The translations under genes were made by a program, and so were the position numbers. Below are positions 31,836 through 42,453 of a stretch of DNA of 64,000 nucleotides, piece by piece. Each line of letters starts with the position of its first letter. Positions within the stretch are counted from its first letter, which is position 1. This stretch comes from Lucinisca nassula (taxonomy: Eukaryota > Mollusca > Bivalvia > Lucinida > Lucinidae): contig OY757025.1 in NCBI GenBank assembly GCA_963580285.1, forward strand, positions 117,989,900-118,053,899, written 5' to 3'. A model generated the notes under the pieces. It was not told the origin of the DNA. It worked only from the letters and a program-made list of their open reading frames with translations, and searched no databases.

Positions 31836-32689
31836 CATAGGGATCACCCATTGTGTTTTACACATTAACATTTGCCAAGTCCTGAGGAAGCGGTTGGAAC
31901 ACGAGGTCACTAGGCCGAGTGTTCAAATAACTTCCGTGGGACCCGGTGTAACAGGCCGGTTCTTCCCCCCAGTCAGTTTCTTCCCCGGGGAAGAACTGGG
32001 CCGGCCCGTTTCTTCCCCGGGGAAGAAACTGACTAGTCAGTTTCTTCCCCACCTAGTCAGTTTCTTCCCCACCTGAATTTTTTTTAGAACCATAGAGAAC
32101 GAGTTATTTATGCCTCACAAATTGTTAAAAATTCAAAAAGAAACCATTCTGAATTAGTTTTGAGTCTTTACAGCTTGAATGGCAAAATTTTCTCTATGCC
32201 ATACAATATATGGAGATCCAAGGAAATTTTCATCCCAATTCCAGTATCTATGATTAATTTTCTTAGTTTTTATGACATTAATTGGTATTAACTAAACAGA
32301 TATAATAAGCAACAACCCTTTAGTGCTCCAATCTAAATATAATTTGGAAAGTGGGGGTGGGGAAGAACTGGGCCGGCCCATTTCTTCCCCACCCAAATTT
32401 TTTTTTGTTTACTAAAAATACTTGTGATAAATGTTCTTCACTTTTAAAGACACAAATTGGTATTAACTACAGAGCTATAATAAGCAACAAATGTTTGGCC
32501 CTTAAATTTCAATAGAATTCGGAGACTGGGGGGTGGGGAAGAACTAGGCCGGCCCAGTTCTTCCCCACCCCCAGTCTCCGAATTCTATTTAGATTTGAGT
32601 GCCAAACATTTGTGGCTTATTATATCTTTTTAGTTTAAACCAATTTATGTCTTAAAAAGCAAAGAAAATGTATCACAAGAATTTTTTAT

Positions 32690-34160
32690 ACCCCACCACA
32701 CGATAGTGGCGGGGTATTATGTTATACCCTCCGGTGTCTGTCCGTCCGTCCGCACCATTTCCGATCGATAACTTGAGTAATTTTTAACGAATTTTTTTCA
32801 AATTTTGCACACATGTATATATCGGGAATGAGTGGTATGGGATTGTTAATGGGCAAAATCCGTTAACATTTGACAGAGTTATGGCCCTTTTTAGTTCAAA
32901 ATAAGGGGTTTTGGGGCGTTTCCGATCAATAACTTGAATATTTTTTCACGGATTTTCTTCAAATTTTGTATACACATTGGCATTGGGTATGAGTGGTTTG
33001 GGATTGTAAATGGGCAAAATACATTAACATTTAACGGAATTATGGTCGTTAAAAATTCCGATTAAATGGTTTTTGGGGACTTATTCCTTTACTATATGGA
33101 ATATTTGGATGAAACTGCACTGATGTATAAACGACCATAATAAGCAGGTTTTGTGTTGTGAATACACAAAATGCGTTAACATTTAACGAAAAATTGGTCG
33201 TTAACAATTCCCATTAAATAGTTTCTGCGCATTTATTCCTTTAATTTATGAAATATATTGATTATCACTGCCAGTGTATTGGTTAGAGTGCTGGACTACA
33301 AATCCTATTGTTGACTATGAATCTGAGGGGCGTGAGTTCAAATCTCCGTCGAGGAATGGAAATTTTTTTTTTTTTTTCGTTTTTTCTTCTTTTTTTTGTG
33401 TGTTCTTTTTTCTTTTTCTTTCTTTTTCATTTTGGCAATGAATTTATTTATTTTTTTTTATTTTTTTTAATTTTCCTCATTTTTTGGTTTTTCATTCCTT
33501 TTTTTTCCCTTTTTTTTTTTCACCCTTTTCTTCTTTTTGTTATACCCCATCACACGATAGTGCTGGGATATTACAATATACCCTCCGGTGTCTGTCCGTC
33601 TGTCCGTCCCCACCATTTCCGACCAATAACTGGATTAATTTGTGCTATGAATCTGAGGGGCGTGAGTTCAAACCCCCGTGGAGGAATGGAATTTTCTTTT
33701 TTTTTTTCCTTTTTTTCTCGTTTTTTCTTTTCTTTTTTTTCCGTTTATTTTTCTTTTCTTTCTTTTTGCAATGTATTTTTTTTTTTTTTTTCGTTTTTTT
33801 TTCTCATTTTTTGTTTTTCATTCCTTTTTTTTACCTTTTTTTTTTTTTTCCTTTTCTTCTTTTTGTTATACCCCATTACACGATAGTGCTGGGATATTAT
33901 AATATACCCTCCGGTGTCTGTCCGTCCATCCGTCCGTCTGTCCGTCCGTCCATCCCCACCATTTCCGACCGATAACTTGATTAATTTTTCACATTTTTTT
34001 TGTTTCAAATTGTGCCTACATGTTTATATCGGGAATGACTTTTTTTTCTTTTCTTCTTTTTGTTATACCCCATCACACGATAGTGCTGGGGTATTATAAT
34101 ATACCCTCCGGTGTCTGTCCGTTCGTCCGTCCATCCACACCATTTCCGACCGATAACTTG
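32690..34160. repeat. Repeated TATACCCCA-GATAGTG blocks and T/C-rich tracts
   Basis: Blocks start near 32690, 33540, 33867 and 34064. Each has a short stem (TACCCCA...TGGGGTA type) followed by CCTCCGGTGTCTGTCCGTCC and a TTTCCGAYCRATAACTTG stretch. Between them are (T4-7C)n tracts that give long Phe-rich frames on the plus strand; these are low-complexity artefacts. Confidence 0.7.
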
Positions 34161-34479
34161 ATAAATTTCTCACAATTTTTTTTTGGAGTTTGCGATCAAT
34201 AACTTAAGAATCTTTTCATGGATTTTCTTCAAATTTTAAAACACTAAAGGACACATATTATTGCCAAGGACAGTCACTCTGCTTTTCTGGTTATTGTATT
34301 ATCTGCCCTTTTGATAAACATGTATGTAGTTCCTTTACTATATTGAATGCCTTAGTGAAGTTTTACAGATAACTATAACACTTAAAAGTACCACTATTAT
34401 GGGCAAGGCTATAACCATATTATCTTGCTGTGGTGGGGTATCATGCAGTGTTAGCGTGCTTTTATTGTAAATAGAAAAT

Positions 34480-35145
34480 CTGGGGTGGGGAAGAAATGGG
34501 CCGGCCCAGTTCTTCCCCACCCCCAGTCTCCAAATTCTATTTAGATTTGAGCTCAAAACATTTGTTGCTTATTATATCTTTTTAGTTTATACCAATTTAT
34601 GTCTTAAAAAGGCGAAGAAAATTTATCACAAGAATTTTTTGTAAACAGAAAACTCTGGGGTGGGGAAGAAACGGGCCGGCCCAGTTCTTCCCCACCCCCA
34701 GTCTCCAAATTCTATTTAGATTTGAGCTCAAAACATTTGTTGCTTATAATATCTTTTTAGTTTATACCAATTTATGTCTCAAAAAGCGAAGAAAATTTAT
34801 CACAAGAATTTTTTGTAAACAGAAAACTCTGGGGTGGGGAAGAAACGGGCCGGTCCAGTTCTTCTCCACCCCCAGTCTCCAAATTCTATTTAGATTTGAG
34901 CACCAAACATTTGTGGCTTATTATATCTTTTTAGTTTATACTGATTTATGTCTTAAAAAGCAAAGAAAATTTATCACAAGAATTTTTTGTAAATAGAAAA
35001 TCTGGGGTGGGGAAGAAACGGGTCGGCCCAGTTCTTCCCCACCCCCAGTCTCCAAATTCTATTTAGATTTGAGCGTCAAACATTTGTGGCTTATTATATC
35101 TGTTTAGTTAATACTAATTTATGTCTTAAAAAGCAAAGAAAATTC
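34480..35145. repeat. ~172-bp tandem array with GGGCCGGCCC dyad
   Basis: Four units start at GGGGTGGGGAAGAA near 34483, 34659, 34832 and 35003. Each holds a dyad GGGGAAGAAAYGGGCCGGCCC and AGTTCTTCCCC, then TTTATGTCTTAAAAAGC. Related single units occur at 32340 and 32530. Confidence 0.8.
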
Positions 35146-35680
35146 ATCAAAGATGCTTGAATTGGGATGCCTATGATATTGCATCTCCATGAATGGTGTA
35201 GCATAGAGCAAATTTTGTCATTCAAGCTAAATGGACTCAGAACTTATTCAGAATGGTCTCTTTTCTCATTTATAACAAATTGTGAGCTGAAAATTATTCG
35301 TTGACTATGGTTTTGAAAAAAATTCAGGTGGGGAAGAAACTGACTGGGTGGGGAAGAAACTGACTAGTTAGTTTCTTCCCCCGGGGAAGAAACGGGCCGG
35401 CCCAGTTCTTCCCCCGGGGAAGAAATGGGCCGGCCCAGTTCTTCCCCGGGGAAGAACCGGGCCGGGGGAAGAAACTGACCGTTACACCGGCAAATGTTAT
35501 TGCAATGAAATAACCATGGATAATCATTTTTCCTCCATAATTTGCAATTTCAACAGCAAAGTTTGCCTTTCCGTCTGCACGCTTTGGACTCTTTGCTGGA
35601 TCATGAAACAAATCTGTTGATATTTTAGGAGAATAACTTCTCAAGGTGTCTGAATTTTTAGGATTTTTACAGTATGTTAA

Positions 35681-36195
35681 TTAGCCCTTCTCTTGCTGAA
35701 TATTCATTTAAGCCACACCCATTTCTGTCTATCAACCAATCAAATTACTTGATGTAATTTATTGCTACAAATTCATAAATTGAATGTCGAACAGTGTAGA
35801 TCCTGATCAGATGGCTTCTGCAGAAGCCATCTGATCTGGATCTACACTGTTTCCAAAGATAGGGGTTGTCTTGAACAGCAAGATAAGGGTTAAAATTACT
35901 TGATGTAATTTATTGCTACAAATTCATAAACTGAATGTCAAACAGTGTAGATCCTGATCAGATGGCTTCTTCAGAAGCCATCTGATCTGGATCTACACTG
36001 TTTGCAAAGATAGGGGTTGTCTTGAATAGAAAGATAAGGGTTAAAATTACTTGATGTAATTTATTGCTACAAATTCATAAACTGAATGTCAAACAGTGTA
36101 GATCCTGATCAGATGGCTTCTTCAGAAGCCATCTGATCTGGATCTACACTGTTTGCAAAGATAGGGGTTGTCATGAACAGCAAGATAAGGGTTAA
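35681..36195. mobile_element. MITE-A copy tandemly expanded to three
   Basis: A complete MITE-A (35681-35893; left end TTAGCCCTTCTCTTGCTG) is followed by two partial copies of 151 bp (to 36044 and 36195). Each begins at ATTACTTGATGTAATTTATTGC and ends in CAAGATAAGGGTTAA or close to it. All three palindromes have the GATGGCTTC tip. Expansion probably followed unequal exchange at the TTAA junctions. Copy C has a single MITE-A here (41789-42002). Confidence 0.8.
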
Positions 36196-36273
36196 AAGAA
36201 TGAGTTACGGGACAACTTATCTGGTTTTCTTGTTCAAAACATTTCTTGTTAGAAACATACTGTGGGTACTTGT

Positions 36274-36530
36274 TAGACTAGCTACTAGTCGGATATCATA
36301 TAATTAAGTTAGTATACTTATATATATATATATATATATATGCATATGATTTTTTGTTTGTTTTTTTTAATTTCTTTTTGCCTCTCTGATAGCAGCTTCT
36401 TTTATCTTGGACGAAGTTATCCGACCTTGATGTCTGAGACAAGACTAAAGACTAGCCACAAAGTCTCATATTTGATGAAACATACAGGAAGATTGATAAA
36501 TATGACATCAAGGTCTAGGAGCTAGACTAG
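36274..36530. mobile_element. 257-bp element with 8-bp target duplication GTACTTGT
   Basis: Exact direct repeats GTACTTGT at 36266-36273 and 36531-36538; copy A has a single GTACTTGT. Imperfect inverted ends TAGACTAGCTACTAG / CTAGTCTAGCTCCTAG. A (TA)n microsatellite lies at 36310-36345. Probably hAT-type. Confidence 0.65.
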
Positions 36531-36544
36531 GTACTTGTAAGAAC

Positions 36545-36936
36545 TAGGGCTGGCTAATCGTAGTGAAAAGATAATCGATTATCAGTCATGTCATTGCGAT
36601 CGATAATCCATTAGTAATCGCTAAGGTTTTTGTCATAATTTTACCTGTCTGGCTTTCTATCTGAGCATGACTCTTACCATATGTTGCACTTTATCATATG
36701 TATATTTGAACAGACATGCCTGAGCAAACAGTGTAGATCCAGATGAGACGCCGCAGAATGCGGCGTCTCATCTGGGTCTGCACTGTTTGCCACTCATCCA
36801 GCTATTTTTAGGCATAAATTTGGGTAGTAAATTGTACCTAACAAGTAATCGATTATCATCAAATCAGAAATGATAATCATTTCTGTGGAATTTATCGATC
36901 GATTAATCGATTATACGATTAATCGTGTCAGCCTTA
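36545..36936. mobile_element. hAT-like MITE with 8-bp duplication GTAAGAAC
   Basis: Ends TAGGGCTGGCTAATCG and, complemented, TAAGGCTGACACGATTAATC. Target duplication GTAAGAAC at 36537-36544 and 36937-36944; the empty site (CTTGTAAGAACAAG) is in copy A near 31023. The interior carries a palindrome at 36724-36791 with the tip GAGACGCCGCA-GAA-TGCGGCGTCTC. A second copy at 42373-44225. Confidence 0.85.
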
Positions 36937-37022
36937 GTAAGAACTGCTTTGATCAACATGTTTTCTTAATAGAGACAGAAAAATTATCACCAAAGTAACC
37001 TCCTCAGTCCTCTGGAGCTATG

Positions 37023-37269
37023 TTAACCCTTGTTCTGCTGAATATTCATATATGCCACACCCACTACCGATTATCAACCAATCAGATTGCTTGATGCAAA
37101 TTATTGCAACACATTCACAATCGGAATGGCAAACAATGTAGATCCTGATCAGATGGCTTCGTCAGAAGCCATCTGATCTGGATCTACATTGTTTCAAAGA
37201 TAAGGCATACATTGGATCTACATTGTTTCAAAGATAAGGCATATCCGGGATTAGCAGGACAAGGGTTAA
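37023..37269. mobile_element. MITE-A copy with empty counterpart
   Basis: TTAA at 37023-37026 and 37266-37269; ends CCCTTGTTCTGCTGA / TTAGCAGGACAAGGG. Copy A reads GGAGCTATGTTACTGGG at the same place, without the element. The right part contains an internal 34-bp duplication (GGATCTACATTGTTTCAAAG twice). Confidence 0.85.
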
Positions 37270-37737
37270 TGGGTATTTTTTTTTCAGCAGAAGACATTTT
37301 GAAACATTTTTCTAATTTTCCCAGAAAACAGGATTTGACATCTCATGCAAATTTAATATTGTCTCCTTTTCTGGGAAAAATAAGAAAAATATCAACAGTT
37401 TGACGTCTGCTGAATTCGCCAAGAGAGTGGGAAAAGTTAAGAGCCATTAAGACATGGATCTCACTATATGAAAGTCGTAACAAATGAAAGAAGCAAAGCA
37501 TGAAAAAAATCCATGCCTATGGTGGGATTCGAACCCCGGCCACTCGGGTGAAAGTCGAATGCTCTACCCACGGAGCCAAAGAGTTGATTCCCTGATTCAG
37601 TTGTCAGAGAGTGGGAGAGGAGGAGGCAATGCGGTCCATAACATGGATGGTGTGTTCAAATGAAATAGAGAAGAGGTGAAATGTTCTGAGTGTTAAAAAT
37701 CAACCTCACTAAAACATGATTTATGATAACATAGGGT

Positions 37738-38033
37738 AGCCCCCGCCCACCGGGGCTTGAAGAAATAGATGGGCTGCATGATGCTTCCACGCAGAGCTAA
37801 AACAGACCCGCACACGAGTACTGTAAAACGCTTAGAGGATCTAAGCCTGTCCAGGCAATGCATTGCGAGTCGGCCCGTCCATGCTTATAAACCCTATTGG
37901 TTTCATTGGGCGACAGGGCTTGAGATAACATTTCATCTCAATGTCGGGTAAAAGTCCCACAAAATTGGAAGCAACGTCTCCAAAATGACCTTTACAGTGT
38001 TGAAGGGGATGTTAAACCTCAAATCAAACAAAC
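37738..38033 (+). mobile_element. SINE-1 copy, left member of a tail-to-tail pair
   Basis: CCCCCGCCCACCGGGGC to GGGATGTTAAACCTCAAATC and CAAACAAACA. The next SINE-1 (38036-38300) is inverted and joins it at the tail, lacking its own first tail bases. Confidence 0.75.
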
Positions 38034-38035
38034 AA

Positions 38036-38300
38036 ACACTGTAAAGGTCATTTCGGGGACGTTGCTTCCAATTTTGTGGGACTTTTACCGGACATTGAGA
38101 TGAAATGACATCTCAAGCCCTGCCGCCCAATGAAACCAATAGGGTTTATAAGCATGGGCGGTCCGCCTCGCACCGCAGTTCCTGGACAGGCTTAGATCCT
38201 CTAAGCGGTTTACCAGTACTAGTGTGCGGGCCTGATTCAGCTCTGCGTGGAAGCATCATGCAGCCCATATATTTCTTCAAGCCACTATGGGCGGGGGCCA
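38036..38300 (-). mobile_element. SINE-1 copy, right member of the pair
   Basis: Starts at CACTGTAAAGGTCATTTCGG and ends CAAGCCACTATGGGCGGGGGCC. With its neighbour it forms an inverted repeat with arms of about 260 bp. Confidence 0.75.
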
Positions 38301-38343
38301 ATCTCACTGAAAAGTCGTAACAAAGGAAAGAAGCATAGCATGA

Positions 38344-40953
38344 GAAACAAGAGGACCAAGCTAGCTTGGTCCTGTATCGCTCACCTGAGCTAACAGATTC
38401 AAAGTTTAAGGAAGTGCCAACCTTTACTGAAGGCTTTGTAGGAGGACATGGTGATGACAGGGTAAGCATTTTCTGAAAATCAAGTAGAATGTAACTCTAT
38501 GATAAACAGGCTGACCTCACCGGTTTTCAAACTCATTCAAGCTTTTATTCCTGACTTGCTAAGAAGATCCGATCTAAACTGAAGTGGCTATGGTGATGAC
38601 AAGTTCAAAAACAAGTTTTCAAACTCCTCCAAGCTTTCTGCCTGACTTCCTTGTTTGTAAGTTTCATCAAGATCCGTTCAAAACTAAAGGGGCAGCAGTG
38701 ATGACAATGTTGAAAATAGGCATTTTCAGCAATCAAAGGCACGTCACTCTATTATAAATGTGCCGACTTGGCCGGTATTCCAACTCACCTGAGGTTTTAT
38801 TCCCAGCCACCTTACATGTAAGTTTCAGAAAGATCTGATCAGACTTGGCCAGTATTCAAACTCATCCAAGATTTTATTCCCAGCCACCTCACATATAAGT
38901 TTCAGAAAGATCCGATCAAAACTGAAGGGGCTACGGTGATGACAAGGTCAAAATTTGGCATTTTTAGCAATCAAAGGGATGTTTCTCTAAAATAAATGAG
39001 CCGACTTGGCCAGTTTTCGAACTCATCCGAGGTTTCATCCCCAGCCACCTTACATATAAGTTTCAGAAAAATCCGATCAAAACTGAAGGGGCTACGGTAA
39101 TGACAAGGTCAAAAATCAACATTTTCAGCCATCAAAGGGACATAACTCTACGATAAATGGGCTGACTTGTCCTGTTTTCGAACTCATCCAAGATTTTATC
39201 CCCAGCCACCTTACATATAAGTTTCAGAAAGATCTGATCAAAACTGAAGGGGCTATGGTGATGACAAGGTCAAAAATCGGCATTTTCAGCAATCAAAGGG
39301 ACGTAAATCAATGATAAATGGGCCAACTTGTCCGGTATTCAAACTCATCCTAGGTTTTATCTCCAGTCACCTTACATATAGGTTCAGAAAGATTCGATCA
39401 AAACTGAAGGGGCTACGGTGATGACAAAGTAAAAAATCGACATTTTCAGCCATCAAAGGGACATAACTATATAGTTATAGCCGGTTTTCGAACTCATCCG
39501 AGGTTTTATCCCCAGCCACCTTACATATAAGTTTCAAAAAGATCCGATCAAAACTGAAGGGGCTACAGTGTTGACAAGGTCAAAAATCAACATTTTCAGC
39601 AATCAAAGGGACCTAACTCTACGATAAATAGGCCACCTTTGCCGGTATGTGAACTCATCTGAGGCTTTATCCCCAGCCACCTTGCATATAAGTTTCAGAA
39701 AGACCCGATCAAAACTGAAAGGGCTACTGTGATGACAAGGTCAAAAATCGGATTTTCAGCAATCAAAGGGACGTTACTCTGTGATAAATGGACCAACTTG
39801 GCAGGTTTTCGAACTCATCTGAGATTTTATCCCCAGCCACTTTACATATAAGTTTCAGAAAGATTCGATCAAAACTGAAAGGGCTACAGTGATGACAAGG
39901 TCAAAAATCAGCATTTTCAGCAATCAAAGGGACGTTACTCTACGATAAAAGGGCCGACTTGGTCAGTTTTCGAACTCATCCGAGATTTTATCCACAGCCA
40001 CCTTACATATAAGTTTCAGAAAGTTCCGATCAAAACTGAAGGCGCTACGGTGATGACAAGGTCAAAAATCGGCATTTTCAGCAATCAAAGGGACGTAACT
40101 CTATGATAAATCGGCGGACTTGGCCGGTTTTCGAACTCATCCGAGGTCTTATCCCCAGCCACAATACATATAAGTTTTAGAAAGATCCAATCAAAACTGA
40201 AGGGGCTACGGTGATGACAAGGTCAAAATTGGGCATTTTCAGCAATCAAAGGGTCGTAACTCTATGATAAATGGGCCGACTTGGCCGGTTTTCGAACTCA
40301 TCCGAGATTTTATCCACAGCCACCTTACATTTAAGTTTCAGAAAGATCCGATCAAAACTGAAGGCGCTACGGTGATGACAAGGTCAAAAATCGGCATTTT
40401 CAGCAATCAAAGGGACGTAACTCTATGATAAATCGCCGGACTTGGCCGGTTTTCGAACTCATCCGAGGTCTTATCCCAAGCCACAATACATATAAGTTTT
40501 AGAAAGATCCGATCAAAACTGAAGGGGCTACGGTGATGACAAGGTCGAAAATGGGCATTTTCAGCAATCAAAGGGACGTAACTCTATGATAAATGGGCCG
40601 ACTTGGCCGGTTTTCGAACTCATCCGAGATTTTATCCACAGCCACCTTACATATAAGTTTCAGAAAGATCCGATCAAAACTGAAGGCGCTACGGTGATGA
40701 CAAGCATTTTCCCATAGTAAGTCTATGGGACCTTGTGGTTGCCATAGGAACCAAAGTTTAAGAGCGATTTCAAAAAAAAGTTTATGTCATCAATGCCCCA
40801 CCAGAGGCATGCTACAGATGAGAAATGATTGAGATCAGCCCGCAGGATACAGAGATATAGCTGCTCAAAAGTGTGGACGGACGGACGACGGACGGACGAC
40901 GGACGACCCACTATACTATAAGCTCCCCTGGAGCCTTCGGCCCAGGTGAGCTA
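38344..40953. mobile_element. 2.6-kb pearl/Helentron-like element with ~175-bp tandem core
   Basis: Left part AAACAAGAGGACCAAGCTAG and TCGCTCACCTGAGCTAAC. About a dozen tandem units follow, with GATCAAAACTGAAGGGGCTA, GTGATGACAAGGTCAAAAAT and TTTTCGAACTCATCCGAGG. The tail has GGACGGACGACGGACGG (40874-40905) and a terminal stem AGCTCCCCTGGAGCC-TTC-GGCCCAGGTGAGCT. The insertion falls in the A-run of the tRNA-like repeat: the empty sites in copies A and B read CATAGCTTGAAAAAAATCC and CAAAGCATGAAAAAAATCC. Insertion within an A (or T) run and no target duplication fit Helentron-type elements. Confidence 0.7.
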
Positions 40954-41187
40954 AAAATCCACGCCTATGGTGGATTTCTAACTCGGGCCACTCGGGTGAA
41001 AGTCAAATGCTCTACCACAGAGCCAAAGATTCCATTCCCTGATGCAGTTGTCAGAGAGTGGGAGAGAAGGGAGGCAATGCCGTCCATAACATGGATGGTG
41101 TGTTCAAATGAAATAGAGAAGAGGTGAAATGTTCTGAGTGTTAAAAATCAACCTCAGTATAACATGATTTATGATAACATAGGGTTG

Positions 41188-41485
41188 CCCCCGCCCACCG
41201 GGGCTTGAAGAAATAGATGGGCTGCATGATGCTTCCATGCAGAGCTAAAACAGACCCGCACACGAGTACTGTAAACCGCTTAGAGGATCTAAGCCTGCCC
41301 AGGCAATGCATTGCGAGTCTGCCCGTCCATGCTTATAAACCCTATTGGTTTCATTGGGCGGCAGGGCTTGAGATGTCATTTCATCTCAATGTCGGGTAAA
41401 AGTCCCACAAAATTGGAAGCAACGTCTCCTAAATGACCTTTACAGTGTTGAAGGGGACGTTAAACATCAAATCGAACAAAACAAA
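41188..41485 (+). mobile_element. SINE-1 copy
   Basis: CCCCCGCCCACCGGGGC to GGGGACGTTAAACATCAAATC; part of duplication copy C. Confidence 0.75.
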
Positions 41486-41788
41486 TGTTAACATAGGGAT
41501 CACCCATTGTGTTTCATGCATTAACATTTGCCAAGTCCCGAGGAAGCGGTTGGAATACGAGGTCACTAGACCGAGTGTTCAAATACCTTCCGTGGGACCC
41601 GGCAAATGTTATTGCAATGAAATAACCATGGATAATCATTTTTCCTCCATAATTTGCAATTTCAACAGCAAAGTTTGCCTTTCCGTCTGCACGCTTTGGA
41701 CTCTTTGCTGGATCATGAAACAAATCTGTTGATATTTTAGGAGAATAACTTCTCAAGGTGTCTGAATTTTTAGGCTTTTTACAGTATG

Positions 41789-42002
41789 TTAACCCTTCTC
41801 TTGCTGAATATTCATTTAAGCCACACCCATTTCTGTCTATCAACCAATCAAATAACCCGATGTAATTTATTGCTACAAATTCATAAATTGAATGTCAAAC
41901 AGTGTAGATCCTGATCAGATGGCTTCTTCAGAAGCCATCTGATCTGGATCTACACTGTTTCCAAAGATAGGGGTTGTCGTGAACAGCATGATAAGAGTTA
42001 TA
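41789..42002. mobile_element. MITE-A copy 36 bp beyond the donor of the signal-peptide exon
   Basis: TTAACCCTTCTCTTGCTGAA ... CAGCATGATAAGAGTTA. Palindrome near 41897-41963, tip GATGGCTTC-TTCA-GAAGCCATC. Its TTAA on the right side has decayed. Confidence 0.7.
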
Positions 42003-42038
42003 GAGGTTGTGTGGTACAATTATCTTCCGTATACTTAC

Positions 42039-42114
42039 TTTCAGCGACTGAGGTCAGAACTGAAATGATGGATAAAATGGCTGCCACAACCCAGGTCTGG
42101 TGATGCAGCCTCAT
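42039..42114 (-). CDS. FGFRL1: FGFRL1-like receptor, first coding exon: signal peptide
   Basis: ATG at 42114-42112 opens a 25-codon exon that exits in phase 1 at donor GAAA|GTAAGT (42038-42033). MRLHHQTWVVAAILSIISVL is a classical signal peptide: a short n-region with Arg, a hydrophobic h-region of about 14 residues, then TSVAE with small residues for cleavage. The exon extends upstream as 5' UTR to an acceptor GCTTTCAG| at about 42167, so the leader is spliced (UTR part 42115-42166). No earlier in-frame ATG lies in that leader. The exon is linked to the receptor by strand, by phase and because the receptor needs a secretion signal; transcript data would be needed to prove the link across 13 kb. 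Confidence 0.7.
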
Positions 42115-42453
42115 TCTGAACCGGTTTATATTTAGCTCACCATCTACACAAGTTTAAGTAGTCGTCCTGAAAGCAAAGCGATCTATATTAACCCTTATCC
42201 TTCTGAATAAATTAATTTAGACACACCCATTTCTGACTATCCACCAATGAAATTACTTGATAAGAAGTATTCACTCAATTCACAAACTACATGACAGTGT
42301 AGCTCCTGATCAGATGGCTTGAAGAAGCCATTTCATCTAGATCTAAACTGTCAGCAAAATAAGGGTTGTCATTAGGGCTGGCTAATCGGAGCTGAAAAGA
42401 TAATCGATTATCAGTCATGTCATTGTGATCGATAATCTATTAGTAATCGCTTA

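Larger units (their letters stand above)
30948..31946 (+). repeat. Segmental duplication, copy A (left part)
   Basis: Shared with 36197-38033 (copy B), and its second half with 38303-38343 plus 40954-41598 (copy C). Landmarks: GTGGGTACTTGTAAGAAC, GAGACAGAAAACTTATCACC, GTCGTAACAAAGGAAAGAAGC, a tRNA-like stretch, a SINE-1, and CCTGAGGAAGCGGTTGG. Copy A continues at 35487 after the 3.54-kb insertion. It keeps empty sites for three elements that are present in copy B. Confidence 0.8.
31947..35486. mobile_element. 3.54-kb element with long inverted ends and CCGG target duplication (Ginger-like ends)
   Basis: The ends are TGTAACAGGCCGGTTCTTC and, from the other strand, TGTAACGGTCAGTTTCTTCC. Both are flanked by CCGG (31943-31946, 35487-35490). 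Copy C of the duplication has the empty site GACCCGGCAAATG at about 41597-41610. The inverted arms extend about 300 bp (31947-32250 against 35170-35486). They are full of smaller dyads of GTTTCTTCCCC and GGGCCGGCCC. Inside lie T/C-rich tracts (33360-33870), four blocks of TATACCCCA...GATAGTG with GTCCGTCCGTCC, and a ~170-bp tandem array. TGT...ACA ends with a 4-bp duplication resemble Ginger transposons; no integrase-like frame is present. Confidence 0.7.
36197..38033 (+). repeat. Segmental duplication, copy B
   Basis: Same host sequence as copy A but interrupted by three elements: 36274-36530, 36545-36936 and 37027-37265. Removing them restores the order found in 30948-31840. Confidence 0.8.
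40954..42187 (+). repeat. Segmental duplication, copy C
   Basis: It continues the host sequence from 38303-38343 and matches 31290-31946 joined to 35487-35893. It therefore shows the uninterrupted state of the CCGG site. The signal-peptide exon of the receptor lies inside or just after its right edge. Confidence 0.75.

Noticed and set aside
33308..33975. Plus-strand frames of 163 and 192 codons, rich in Phe
   Set aside because: They translate (T4-7C)n tracts between repeat blocks inside the 3.54-kb element. Overlapping frames are open for the same low-complexity reason.
31310..41035. tRNA-like sequences with GGGTTCGAATCC on the minus strand
   Set aside because: They recur in each copy of the duplication with weak stems. 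They are SINE-derived and not functional tRNAs.
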